Positions 44,967 to 57,109 of a stretch of 64,000 nt of DNA are shown one piece after another. This stretch comes from Diaporthe sp. PMI_573 (lineage: Eukaryota; Ascomycota; Sordariomycetes; Diaporthales; Diaporthaceae): the NCBI GenBank assembly GCA_021399435.1, contig JAJTUP010000035.1:248001-312000 (forward strand), in the 5' to 3' direction. Position 1 is the first letter of the stretch. Each line of letters opens with the position of its first letter. The notes beneath the pieces are model-generated. The model worked only from the letters and a program-made list of their open reading frames with translations. It had not been told where the DNA came from and made no database searches. Position numbers and translations under genes: made by a program.

Positions 44967-45152
44967 TCAGCGCCCAGATTGCGCGTTCGCTATCTGGTTC
45001 CCGTCCCATCCACACCCCTGTCTTCCAGGTCTGGAGTTGGCCCACTGCACAGGGTGCCACCGCTGCATGTGTCTCGCCACGGTCTGGTTGTTGAACAAGA
45101 GGTCGTGGCAGACCGGGCAGGAGGCGCGCTCGCTGGTGCGGCTGGAGGACAT
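44967..45152 (-). CDS. Tiny C2H2 zinc-finger protein (61 aa)
   Basis: ATG at 45152. One classical-spaced finger: CPVCHDLLFNNQTVARHMQR, then WH, giving C-x2-C-x12-H-x4-H, followed by a short Arg/Gly-rich tail. Too small for a DNA-binding factor of usual type; it may be a first exon (a different frame stays open to the left) or a micro-protein. The finger spacing is unlikely by chance. Confidence 0.4.
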   Translation of the reverse strand: MSSSRTSERASCPVCHDLLFNNQTVARHMQRWHPVQWANSRPGRQGCGWDGNQIANAQSGR

Positions 45153-46009
45153 TGTGAACTTCTGCTTTGCAGCATGAAATAGTTAGCGATCGGTCATGGA
45201 GCTTTCTGGTTGAGATCGGGGAGAGGACCCATACGGAAGGAGTAAGAGGTTAACAGAGACTTCGTAGTTGAGCAGAAGGGATTGTGCTGCCTCTCGAGTT
45301 GGATGTTGATGCTGCAGTTGGGAGATGGGCAGAATCAAGAACAACATGAGAAAGTTCCGTTGGATACTTTTGTCAAAGCACCACGGTAGGTCTGATTGAT
45401 AGATGTGCCCCGCAGTATTAAATACACGAACGTTCTCATAATAAGAGTGAGAAAGTGAATGTATCTGCCAGCCGGGTGCCACCAGCCGATACAGTGAATG
45501 CGTGCCATGGTCTCTTCTAGGAATACTACGAGGCTGCACACTCCACTTCGTATGACAGTGAATAGAGCAGCAAGTGAACTTATAAGATACGGCTCAGCCG
45601 CCTTCGTGGTAGTCACAAGTCCCAATGCAGATGTGGGCTACCGTTGTTGTCATTAACTTGCAGAGCAGGTGGTGACATGTGGTCTTTAGTGAAATAGAAA
45701 GTATCAAAGTTACTCTCGAAAGCACACTCAAGATGGTGCGGACTTCTTTGTACTTATGTTCCTGGTTTCGATTGCTGTTTCCTCAGGTAGGGCTCCCATT
45801 CTGATATGTCATCACCAAGTGAGGGCCAATCTGGAAGCTGATAGATCATTGTCATTTTGCTACTCCAAGTGAATGGTTATCGCTGTAAAATCAGAATGAA
45901 GGCTACACAATCCATCTTGACTGCTAGAAAATTCCCACAAACTTCATACAATCTGATGCTGACACTCAGCCAACAAGCCATGGATCGATCCCCTTTAGTT
46001 TGTTCCACT
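45153..46009. other. Intergenic
   Basis: No gene supported. A short direct repeat CTTTAGTTTGTT lies at about 45993-46020 just after the dioxygenase stop. Confidence 0.4.
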
Positions 46010-47181
46010 TTAGTTTGTTGCAAGCTGCACGCCAAGCCCCCTTACCTGCTGAAGAATCCAATCCTTGGCCGTGATCTCCTCCTTCACACCTGGCTCCAGC
46101 TTCGGGATCCCAGGCGCCTCCATCCTCTTCAGCACAGCTTTATCCTCAGGCCGCACAAAGTACACAATGCTGTACCTGTCGAACTTGCCCTGCTCACCAG
46201 GAGCAGGCACGACACGGTGCCGCCCGGAGCAGAGCACGCCACCCGTCCACTTGACCGCCGCGTCGCCCAGGTTGACAATAGCGTGGTTAGGCGGCGGCGG
46301 CTGCACCCACAACCACCTAGGCCTCTCACCCTCGTCGCCACCGCCGGGGCCAGCCGTGCTCTCCGGGTCGACAACATTGCCAAAGTTACCCCTCGACGGG
46401 TCGGACCACACCTGCAGCCCCCCCAGCCAGTTGAACAGGATGGTGATGGTGCCAAAGTCTGTGTGTCCGGGCGTCTGGATCTCGGGCAGCTCGGCCGTCT
46501 TGCGCGGGGGGCCGTGGGTCATGCGCACGTGGTCGCCCGACTCCTCCGTCAGCCGGTGGTAGCCGTCGAAGCCATTCGCGGGGAGGCCCAGCCGCTCCGC
46601 GAGGATGGAGAGGATCTTGAGGCCCGTGCCGTGTGCGTTGCGCATGTACCGCGCCAGAAGGGGCTTGTGGTCTAGGACGAGCTGCGGGTACTGCCATCGG
46701 TCTGTGTTTTCGAGGATGCGGTCCTTGGCGATGTTCAGGAAGCCGGCTGTGTCGGGGGTGCCTTTTGCGTCTGTCTTTGTTGCTCCCACCCTCTTGAAAC
46801 TGGGCCATGGTCAGTTACGGTGTTGCAAGTGACGGGGAGACGGAATCAAGCTGGGCACGTCTGAACCTACCCAAAGATGTTGTCCGTCATACCATACTGG
46901 TCCTTTACCTCGGCCGACAGCTGAAATGTCTTCTCAGCTAGCCTGGCAATCTCGTCACAGTCATGGCCCATGGAATCCCTCGAGCTTCCGCTCAGGTCAA
47001 GATAGAAGAAGCCCCGCTCCTTGCATGTCTCAAAGAGCTTGTCCTCGAGTGCCCTGTCGCCTTTCTCCAGCTGGGCGAGTGAGAACGTCTCCAGCTTGAC
47101 GCTAGGGACGTCCTTGGGGAAAGGAGGGTATTTATCGGGGGTGAACAGCGAGCCGTTGGCATGTGCTCCGTTTGTGGCCAT
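46010..47181 (-). CDS. 2-oxoglutarate/Fe(II)-dependent dioxygenase (isopenicillin-N-synthase-like)
   Basis: Model: exon 1 47181-46871, intron 46870-46800 (GTAGGT...CCAG, ACTGAC branch), exon 2 46799-46010; 366 aa. The N-terminal DIOX_N part reads VPSVKLETFSLAQL and CKERGFFYLDLSG. The C-terminal double-stranded beta helix has the iron-binding HTDFGTITILFNWLGGLQVW (His, Asp), then GRHRVVPAPG (His) and the 2-oxoglutarate-binding RYSIVYF (Arg, Ser). All metal and cosubstrate residues are present, so it should be active. Fungal members often act in secondary metabolism; no synthase gene is in this window. It is convergent with the FAD-oxidase relic's direction and separate from the sugar genes. 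Confidence 0.9.
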
Positions 47182-48851
47182 ATTTGCGTGTGTCTATTGG
47201 GATGTCTTCAGCTGTTCTTCCTGATGAGCTTGTAGTGAAATGCGGAGATGATGGTGCGACGGTGAGATGGTGAGATTGCTTGAACTAGCAACAATGTACG
47301 GTGGTCGTCGGCCCATGTGATATAAATATGCCCGCTGTCAAAAGTCTAATCGCGTCGTCCCGCAGCATCCAACGCATACATTGGTGCGTACGTGGGCCCG
47401 AATGCGGGGAATCCTGCCGAGCGGCTACCCCGGATTTACATCCCCAATATTGTGAGCCGTGACACTCGAATGCCTTCCGGCACTCCAAGCCAAGGGGCAG
47501 CGACGCGAGCCTGGGGCCGAGTTGGCTCCCCGTCCCCGCCGTCATTTTCTCACTTTCCCTGCCCAATCAAGTAATATTCGGTTTAGAGTTTGCCAATAAG
47601 CCATCACGCTCACTAAACACCAGTTGATTTCTGGCGTCTCGTTGAATTACGGACCATGTTCATAGTGTTTTTGTGGAACATGCGATGCATAGAGTCGGTC
47701 TCGCATGGCATCCATTGTCGCGAGCTAGAGTATCCGGCCGAAGCATCGGCACTAATGCGCGCGAGTTCTTACTTGATCATCATTAATGTAGTTCATGTGC
47801 CGTCAAGATCCCGGCTTCCCTCGTGCCGCGAGATGATGCGTATCGAGGAGTTTCCTATTCGGAATAGTGTCTCGATCCAAGATTGTGCCTTTTCGCTTGG
47901 AGCCATGTTGGCTAGCCATGGTTGTTATGGCCCTTGGATTCAGGGAACAATTTGAGAGCGTGGTCGACGGCATTGAGCTTCGGGAGCCAGTTTGGACAGT
48001 GCCTTCCGTAACTCGGACTGGGAGAAAAAATGGCATACACGAGCATTGGGAAATATTCGGGCCTACTACGGTTTTCAATAAAGAAAGTTTGCTATCAGAC
48101 AACTTTTGGTTCACAATTAGCTGGCCTGAATACTTCTATGTACCGGGGAGAGGGGTTAGCGCAGATTGCCGCAGGTGGAGCTCGGTCCGTTCGATGTCTT
48201 AGGCGGAGAATTTTGGAGCCGCACCGACGACACTGTACGCTCTCGCACCCAAGAGCTCAGCATCACCACCTTCATGACCGCCATTTTGCCCGAGTTATCT
48301 GCATAATATGGCACAAGACATACTGGTGTAAACGATATAGCTCTGAGAGCTCTGAGATTCCTGCAATATGGCCTCTCACCCCACGCGCGCTGGCAACTGG
48401 GAACGATGATTTTGTCGCGAACGACCTCCCGGCTGCGAAGAACGCGAGGGCATCAGTATCCAGGACTGGCGATTCGGCCACTGCATCTGCCTCTCACCCG
48501 TTGGACATGCAGTCAGAGGAGCAGCCGGGCGACACAAATTCGTCGATCGGGAATCTCCTATTTTGCCATTGTCACATGTCAATCCATCGTTGCAATTTAC
48601 TATCACATCTACTATAGTAGTGGTTACGTTCGCTTTTTCGTCTCCGTTGGAATTTACACGCATCCTTGCATCAGAAGGCGGGGTTATATCAGTCTATGAT
48701 AGTCCCCCAAGTCATTCAGTGGAAAGCACACGCCTAAAGCTCATTGACTTTGCTTCGCCGACGGGGCAACTCTTCGAGATTTCTCCTCCAGACCCCTCAA
48801 GAAACCCACACCGTCTCCAGCTACCCGGCGCGGTATTGTCCACCACGCGGC
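47182..48851. other. Intergenic
   Basis: Promoters of the dioxygenase (left) and hydrolase (right). Short frames have no domain features. Confidence 0.45.
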
Positions 48852-50508
48852 ATGGCATCAACATCCCTCTGGGACTACATTTTCATCAGGACAAGCATCT
48901 TCCTCTTGCATCTGATCGCGCCCCTGAGCACTCTGTATTCGCTGGCTACAGCGCTCATCCGTTTTCCGGGTTTCATCCCCCGAATACTAGAGATATGGCT
49001 CACTCTTGAAGCGGCGTTCTTCCTCGTCTACATCCCTCTCAATCTCTACCTGCAACGAGCTGCGACTCATCCCACGACTCTCTCCTGCAACGATCGCCGG
49101 ATTCTGTTTCGGCGCTGCCATGAGAACGTCCCAGACCCGGAGCGGTATTTGAGGAAATGGTTCCGAAATGCGCCGGTGGCCGAGATCAAGCGTGAGAATG
49201 TAAAGGATTTCTTTCGGTGGGCGTTCTTGAATACAGCAGAGGCCGATCCCGCATACGACGCGGAGCTGGAAGAGTATGTCAGCGACATGGAGACGATGCT
49301 GGGGAAAAAGTTGGAGCCCGGCCGTGGCAACGCAAAGTGTCTGAGACTGACCCTCGACAAGGTCGAAATGTTGCATCGCAGTTTGACATGGTATATGGTG
49401 AGTGCCCACGAGAAGACACCTTCAATCTCGTCCCGTCGTACTACAAGCCGGGCTGGTCGTTTACTCACATATCTTATAGTGTGTTTTCATTGTCGACATG
49501 GTGACGTCCGGCTATTTGAGCTACCACTCCTTCAACTTCTACCGCACTTCCCGCTTCGATGTCTTCCCCCTACGCCCCCTCGGTTGCTTCGGTGCTCATT
49601 ACTCCCCTGCAAAACGGCTCACCTACTGGCACCGGCCACACGCCTCTGATACAAGGCTCCCCATTTTGTTCATCCACGGTATCGGTGTTGGGCTCTACCC
49701 TTACATAGATTTCCTATATGAGCTAAACGCCGGAGACTGGGAGGATCCGTCGGATGAACAACTAGGCATCATCGCTGTGGAGATTATGTCTGTGAGCTCT
49801 AGGATAACAGGTCAGGCGATGTCGAAAGAGATGATAGGCGAGGAAATCTGTTGTATCGTGAAGGCACATGAATGGGAGAAGTTTGTGCTTGTATCGCATT
49901 CGTGGGTATTCCTTCCCCTTGCTGTGTGGCAAAAATGATAACAGCAACTGTGAAGCTACGGAAGCGTAGTGGCTGCGCACCTCCTTCATACACCGGAGAT
50001 CGCTCCGAAGATCGGACCGATGTTGTTTATTGACCCGGTAGCCTTTCTTCTACATCATCCTGACGTGGCGTATAATTTTGTAATGTCTTCTCTTTTCCCT
50101 GTTTTAATCTCAGCTAACTTCGTCTGGTAGATCTGCCGAAAGCCGACCACAGCCAATGAATACCTGCTCTCCTACTTTGGCTCCAAGGATATAGGCGTCG
50201 CGCATACCCTATTTCGGCGCTTTTTCTGGGCTGACAATATCTTATGGAAGGAAGATATCCAGAATCGTCGCGTGGCCGTGTCCCTGGCCGGCAGCGACCT
50301 GATCGTTGATACAAAAGTAATCAGGGCGTATCTGACAGGCGGAGATGACTGGTTTTTGGCGATTGAAAATTGGGAGAATGGACAATGGACGGGCGATGAC
50401 TTGGATGTGTTGTGGTTTCCAGAGTTTCATCACGGACAGGTATTTGATAAGAAGAGCACAAGAGCGCGTTTGGTGGATATTGTTAGAAGGTTCTGTATTG
50501 ATGGGTAG
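48852..50508 (+). CDS. Membrane-anchored alpha/beta hydrolase
   Basis: Model: exons 48852-49397, 49480-49901, 49956-50079, 50131-50508; introns 49398-49479 (GTGAGT...ATAG), 49902-49955 (GTGGGT...GAAG), 50080-50130 (GTAATG...GTAG, GCTAAC branch); 489 aa. I chose the ATG of MASTSLWDYIFIRTS. One or two hydrophobic segments lie near the N-terminus (SIFLLHLIAPLSTLYSLATA, AAFFLVYIPLNLY). The hydrolase part has LPILFIHGIGVGLYPYIDFL (oxyanion HG), the nucleophile elbow FVLVSHSYGSVVAAH, MLFIDPVAFLLH (acid) and FHHGQVFD (His). The elbow is SHSYG rather than GxSxG, a known variant in this fungal family. The catalytic set is complete. Substrate unknown. Confidence 0.9.
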
Positions 50509-51257
50509 CTTCTGTATTGGATATGCTCCGTATTCGGGGATGGCGTTGCGATCTCTTGGGGGGCTTCAGCCGCGCAGCAGGGTGACAAGGAAGCGATGGC
50601 TAAGCACCTCTCAGGGCTCCTTGATCAAGTGAAGTAGGGACTATTAAACTTGGGATTGTTATTATGGTCTCTTTCAATCGCGGAGAGTTCAGCGTTAGTC
50701 AGTGCGTCAAGTTAGTCATAGTGCTGGAAGATGTCCGAACTGTCTGCCCCGCCTCCCACCAGACAATGTCGCTCGTCTGCCCACTCCCCGCTCTTCCCAC
50801 CCAAAAATGGCGACGCAGGAAGCAGTAACCGTGGACCAGGTAAAGTACCGAAGTCTTCCCTCACTGCATCGTGTTCTGACAATATCCCTGTCTGCTATCG
50901 ATATTCTTCAGACCCAGCAACCCGAGAAGATCGCGATATATCTATGAACAAAGTCGCCTCTCTATTCTGTTGCGTATAACGAAGTCATCCGACGAACATG
51001 CTCCGCGCTCAGCATCCCATTTGATAGATTCCGTCTACTTGCAATACAGAAGTGGACGAAGTCGACCGCGTTAGTCTTCGATATATTCCACGACGACTAC
51101 GACTCGTCCACTACCCACCGTAAGGTGAACCTTCATATGTTTCTTGTGGACTACGGTCGTAGGCAGTCCTACATCAGGATTGCCAGCCCCGAATTCCGAG
51201 AGTTCGTCAGTGACTACGTCGCGAGGCAGCACAACTTTCCCGGCTGGGACCGTAGGC
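50509..51257. other. Intergenic with a possible small two-exon gene
   Basis: An ATG at 50807 (MATQEAVTVDQ), a donor GTAAAG at 50840 and an acceptor CTTCAG at 50913 could form a small gene whose second exon degrades before the hAT element at 51258. Too short to support. Confidence 0.3.
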
Positions 51258-51276
51258 CAGAGTTGGAAATCGATCG
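51258..51276 (+). repeat. hAT terminal inverted repeat, left
   Basis: Begins CAG and matches the right terminus over 19 bp with one mismatch at position 4. Confidence 0.9.
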
Positions 51277-51360
51277 TACAGATCGATTCCGAGCCCTGAT
51301 CGATCGATTTATATCGATCGTCACCTTCAATCGATCGACGTCGATCGGCGATCAAATCGA

Positions 51361-54074
51361 TCAATGCTGGTCTTCGTTGTTACTATCTACGGTGATCCTA
51401 CCCACCAATTGAAGAACTTGCCTCCAATTATCCCCTTCAAGGAGACTAAAAGGAAGAGTCTGCTGATAAATACCGGCTTTGCTCCAGGAACGAAGGCACT
51501 GAGCCATGGCCACAATATGCCGCCGTAGGCGGGACCTGAGTGGTGTTACCATCCTCCCGCAACTGCTGAAGTCTCTCTCTGTTTCTGCAGACGACGATGC
51601 GATAGTAAGAAAGTCAACAGCCATATAAGACAGCCGAGGAAAACGCACAACGCCGACGTCCCTCCACCAACCAATTGGGTCAGCTTTGTATGCGATGTTG
51701 TCAACCGGTGGCTCTGACAGATACTGATCAAGCTCGTCCTGTGGTGGCATCGCCGCTGACTGCTGTTGTCGTTGGCCTTGTCGCTCTTGAGAGTCAGGAG
51801 TAGTCAATGACCGACTAAAAGCCAGTCGACGTTCAATATAGTCCAAGGCACTAGTAGTCCCAGCTGCTGAAGCGTCATTAGAATCTGCCCCATGAGCCTT
51901 GTTCCTGTACTTCTCTTCCCAGATGGCCGTTAAGCTTCTCTCATACGTCCTCTTCCATTCCGAGGTCTGACGAGACGGGAGTTGGTTCCAAAGCCGTTCT
52001 ATAGTTCGCCATTTCTTGCAGGGGTGGAATACAACTGCCGCTACGTAGGCAGTAGAGGTCAGCTTGCCATAGTAGTCGTTCAGCTTCTTCCATCCGAGCT
52101 TGATGTAAACCTTCAAAAGCCTCCGGGCCTTTGCATCCATACCATCGAACAGTTGAACCTCTTCCATGATCTGGTCGTCATTCTTTCAATTATCACTCCT
52201 TGAACGGCCAGCTCGAGGTGGTCAAGGAGCATCTCCACCACTTGGAAGTACTCGTCGAACCCCCCTGAAGTTGAGCGTTTACCAGCAATACCCTCGCCCT
52301 GCAGTTGCCTTGAGGCGACCTTGAATGGTTGAAGGATCTTCTGAACCGCACCAACAACCTTCCATCCCTCAAGGGAAAGTTTTTCTTTCAATATTGCTGG
52401 TTTGTCTTTTTCTTTGCCGCCTTGGCTAACCCATCGTTCCTCGATCATACAAAGCATCCTGTTTAAGGCTGCTCGTTTCAGCAGAGCGCGCGACGCCATT
52501 GCCTCGTCGGATTGCCAGCGAGTACAGACATTTTGAACCCACGTAAGAACAGGTTCGGTAGGGGCGGTTTGCCGTTGAGCTTCATAAAAGTCCTCGAGAA
52601 GTTGACTGTTCGTTCGAAGAGCGATGCCAATATTGTGTAGCTTGCCAAACGGCCCAAACTTGCGGTACTTGTCCACTTCCTCGGCATTAATAATCTCAGG
52701 GACTGGATACTGGTGCTGACTCTCCTCGGGGACTGTTTCGAGCTCGAAGACTTCATCCATGCTCGGCTCACTGAAGTCGTCGTCCGTCGCCAGCTCATCG
52801 ATAGCCTCGGACAACTGTCGCTGCTCGTCTTCTTCATAAAGTCCTTATCGCCCCAGTGAGCTAGCAGCTCGTCGAAATTATCCCTTTTGCTGCCGTACAT
52901 CATGGCTCTGACTGTCAGATTCAAAAAATGAGGGGCGCAGCGAATGCCACGCTCATCCCCGTCGAAATCGAACTCAGTGCCAAGTGCTTCCATAGCCGTA
53001 GCATTATTCGCAGCGCTGTCAAGCGTGTAGTACCCGATCCTGAAGCGGAATAAGAGTTAACATAGTCAGTTTGGCAGGTAAGAATTTTGACCATGGTTTT
53101 GTACCTGTCTTGAAGACCAAATGCGCATATTGTATCTGCAACTTCATCTGCAAGCGCTGCTCCGGTATGGCGCTTCCTGAGACCTGGCAAAGCCAAAAGT
53201 ATTCTCCATTGTTTCTAACCTTGGTCGATAATGTGGGCGTTGATACCAAGGAATGATGCGATTTGTCGGGAAGTCCAGCCATCAAAGGTAAAGTGAATCA
53301 TACTTCTCGCTCTTTGAAGCAGCTCGTGAAGCGGGCCAAGAGCGCGATTGTACTCGTTTATTAGCAGATTCACGAGCGTCTTGCCGCTCGGTATCTGCCC
53401 TTCCTGAAGAGACGGGTTGTTGTAGAGAAGCAGTCGTCTGAAGCGCTCAGAGTTTACGAGATTGAACGGGAGGTTGTGGTATGTAAGCCAGTCGAGCAGG
53501 AGTAGTTGGTTCATCTTCGGATCGAATAGCGTATGCAGATTGCCGAGAAGGCTTTGATCCCGAGGGTTCGTTGGGTCGGCGCGAAGCATATCAAGTAGAT
53601 TCCGTTCTGTACCTCCACCTCCTGCAACGGGGCCTGCAAATTGCGAAGGTGGCTGACAAGTTAGCGGACATTATCGAACGACGTGGGCATAGGACACGGA
53701 GGGATGACACAAACCACGACCTTGTGCTCCTTTCTCAGATGTCGGGCAATGCCTCCGCCAGTTGAAGCGATGTAGACATAATCTGTAGTCTTCGGCCTGT
53801 TCCGGAGGGAACATCTCTCGCAGATCCATACGATCTTGTCGGGCCGTGACCTGTTGTCCTTCATTCTGAATCCAAACTGCCACCACCATGTCCGCTCTCG
53901 AGAAGGGTCGTGACCTATCGTGAAAGCGGGGAACCGGCTGAATTTATCAGTCGTCCGAGCCTCATAATCTGGAAATCTGACGGGTGCATATTTCGTTGAG
54001 GCTGAACTAGTTGACGGCTCGGAAGGCGGCGGCGTGGAGGAGGCAGCCTCTATGTCCTCATCAAACGAGTCCAT
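51361..54074 (-). pseudogene. hAT transposase (broken)
   Basis: The ATG is at 54074. The N-terminal BED-like finger reads [12 protein letters not shown] and [12 protein letters not shown]. After an intron, [20 protein letters not shown] leads to the first catalytic acid in [21 protein letters not shown] stop (53215-53217) interrupts before [20 protein letters not shown] real intron follows (53104-53040, GTACAA...TTCAG). [19 protein letters not shown] carries the next catalytic region. Frameshifts occur near 52845 and 52168. The C-terminal dimerisation domain is intact: LSYMAVDFLTIASSSAETER, CGRMVTPLRSRL. One nonsense and two frameshift lesions make it non-functional, though the number of changes is small. 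Confidence 0.9.
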
Positions 54075-54443
54075 AGTGATGGGAAGAGTCCGTAAACAGT
54101 GTAGAGGAGGTCAAATCGAATGCTGCGAGGCTGATAAGGTCGAACCTGCACTCTACTCGGACAAGCCAAGACCCGAGATAATTCCTGGTTGCGACGCGTA
54201 CAGAGTCCATTGAACCAGGCATTGGCGGAATTGCAAATGGCACGAGGCAGACTGATTCGTCGCGTATCATACTATGAGCTGCCATGCGCAACCTACCCGG
54301 GACACCTCCGAAGTACGTGGTGATCGACGATCAAATCGATCGATTGGAGATTTGATCGATACGATATCGATCGATTGACAGGTTGGATCGGTCGATCGAA
54401 ATCGAAATCGAATCGATCAATCGAATCGATCAAATCGATCAGT

Positions 54444-54462
54444 CGATCGATTTCCAACCCTG
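54444..54462 (-). repeat. hAT terminal inverted repeat, right
   Basis: CGATCGATTTCCAACCCTG, inverted partner of 51258-51276. Confidence 0.9.
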
Positions 54463-57109
54463 GCATTCAGCTACTCCGAGTGGTTCTTTGGCATGCTAGG
54501 CCTGTCCCCTCCCGTCTGTCTTTAGCGTTAAAACTTGCCCGGAAGGTTCGGTCCGGTGCATCTGGACGGGTTGCGAGACTGGCGCGATGCCGTGGGACGT
54601 GGGGAATCACACCTTGCATGATTTAGTGCCGTACTTCAAGCCTGCTCTCCGAACCGTTCGATCAACCAGCTGCCTCATCGGATATGTATTTTGGTGACCT
54701 AGTCATCTGGCTTCTGGCGGCCGATTTAGGAGCTGCTACGCACTAGACCTCCGCACAGGGGGATTCGTGCCTTTCACTTTCGGATGAGATGGGCAAGGGC
54801 CTGCCCGTCGATGGTCGTCCCGGCCGCGTCGTCTCTTGAACTGACCCCCGGTCAAGGACCCGGGCAGTTTCTGGTTCAACATCTACCTGCATAGTCACTC
54901 CCATACTCCGTACATAGGCATGATGTACCAGCTACTTTGCATTTGCGAAGAAAATCTGTCTAGCTGGCTAGCTAATCTGTCAGGCGTATATTGCTTCATC
55001 TATCAGATTAATGTCAAGGCCAAGGGTCTCAGATCTCGGAATGGCTTCGAATTTTGGGAGATCGAAACACAGTAGCACAACGTGGGACAGCGCCGTGTCC
55101 TGCCTGTCCATCCCGGCATGACAGGCGATCTTGTCGCACAGCAGGCAGTCGGCACACAAGTGAGCACGAACACACAGAATGCGGGCCCCACTGCTGGCTA
55201 TACTCCATAGTCTTTGTGCAATTCTGGAACTACCGCAGTGTTCAAGAGACACAAAGCGGGGCAGCCGATCCTCCTTATGGCACGGTTGTAACCTTTGGGA
55301 TTCTCGATGTGCCCATTGTTTGCCACCATTGGGTTTCACCACTCAAATCCCCAGTCCCAAATGCTGGGAATAAATCCACAGGCAAAATCCTCACGGAACC
55401 TAGCTTCCCCACACCTGCCGTCTGTAGTTGTCTATCTGCTTAGACTATCAGCCCCCCCCCCGTTCGGTATACCCAAAAGCAGACAGACAGTAAGATAGCC
55501 TGGGCATTCCACAGGTGACCAATAAGCTTCGGCTTCCCTGAGAACTGCAATTTCGGGAGGACTTCAGCGCAGCTCACTATCCCCGCGGTTCGGATACGAT
55601 GCCAAGGGCACAGGCACAGCCAGTCAGGCGGTCAGCATGCAAAATGAACCGCCCGTAGCTTTGTACCGTATTCAGGATGCCACCGCTTTTCCTGCTAATT
55701 CCCACCACAACCCTGAATTCTAACAAGTGATTTGATACGATTCAAATCAGACGCTTATTCTCAAGATGTCAATGTAATTAAAGTCAAGCACATATGACGC
55801 GGTTGTTGAGTCATCAGGATTCTAATATAAAGAGGGGTTTGGGCAAATTTGGGATTTACTTTGGAGTTCCAGGTTTGTTCCTTTTTTTCTTCCTTTTTTT
55901 TCTTTTTTCTTTTTTCTTTTTTGGCACGCTGGCAGTCAGGTTGCAATCGGTTAAAGTCAGAGAACCCCTCGGGGGCTACACTGTGGAACCCGGGTGGCAC
56001 CCACAGGCCGGTGGCGAAAAGTAACCTCGGAAGATCCGCATCTTCTCCCGTTTGGCAACGACAGGCAACTCAACCCCTTGGGAAGCACCACAGGCAGCGC
56101 AGACGCTCCAGTTTCTTTTTTGGGGCATCCGGCCACTAGACGTGGGATTCTGGACGGTACGCCATTACATAATTGCCCAATCTGTTCCCACGTACACGTA
56201 CTGCATAATGTACTGTGTGTGCATGTGCAGCCTTCGTGAAGTGAGGGCGACAGTCCGGTGCGTCCCCTGTTGGAATGCATTGGTGCCCGCACACAATTAC
56301 GCACGCCCGCCCGTTGATAATACTGAATCTAGACCTATGACCAACGTAAGCTCTCACTGGCTCTTGGTCCTGTCGCCATCCCTCCCTGCCCCCTCGGGAG
56401 CTTTGGTGCTTTTTGACGAGACTCGATAGTCCGTCTATAGAACCACCCGCACACTTTTTCCCCGAGCGGCTGCTCCCTCGCTCCCCACTCTCTAGCTCTC
56501 ACCCAGTAGCGTGCCGAGGTCCAGTTCCCTTATACCGCCGTGATATTGCACTTCGCTCCGCAAACACTCGTCCTCCCAGCCTAGCCAGCCATCCCTTTAC
56601 ATTTCTCATATCTTCCTCGCTCGGGAAAGCCGCAACAGGCCCCATCAATTGTCACAGAGGCGACTCCGAGGAGATCGGCCGTAGAAAAGACTCATCCGGT
56701 CAGGTTCGTGATCCGCCGTCGATTCAGGGCTCATCCAGGGTCGAGGTAATCTGGTGAAGTGCAGTGCGGAGCACACAGAATTGCCACGAGAGGTGGTGAG
56801 ATTCTTATGCGCCAACCCCCTTGAGGAGGAACCACAACGTCCCAAAAAGCCACGAGGGAGCTCGATCCCGCTCCGCTCATTTTGGGAAGCAAAGTATCTC
56901 CGGATTTGCGGTGAACTCCAGATACCGTTAATTACCAAGATCTACCACACCATCGTTGGCCAAGTGGGACCAACCCATCAATCAGCCTTGATTGAGAACA
57001 GTCAGAACCTTGCCAGAAAAGCATACGGAGTACCCAGGTAGACTGGAAGGCTAATTACAGCACCCCTGCCGCTAACCGGTCGGCCGCCACCAACCTTGTA
57101 CTGAGTACT
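54463..57109. other. Gene-poor stretch
   Basis: No frame with domain features. A C-run (about 55451-55460) and a T-rich tract (55875-55922) are present. The right end is probably the long 5' leader and promoter of the Zn2Cys6 gene. Confidence 0.45.

Larger units (their letters stand above)
51258..54462 (-). mobile_element. hAT DNA transposon, nearly complete, inactive
   Basis: 3205 bp bounded by terminal inverted repeats starting CAGAGTTGGAAATCGATCG on the left and its inverted form (one mismatch, CAGGG) on the right. Just inside both ends lie clusters of ATCGATC/GATCGAT (51270-51365 and 54325-54455), the subterminal repeats that hAT transposases bind. Transposase reads leftward. No 8-bp target duplication flanks it (left flank CCGTAGGC, right GCATTCAG), so the site has been altered or the ends recombined. 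Confidence 0.92.
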
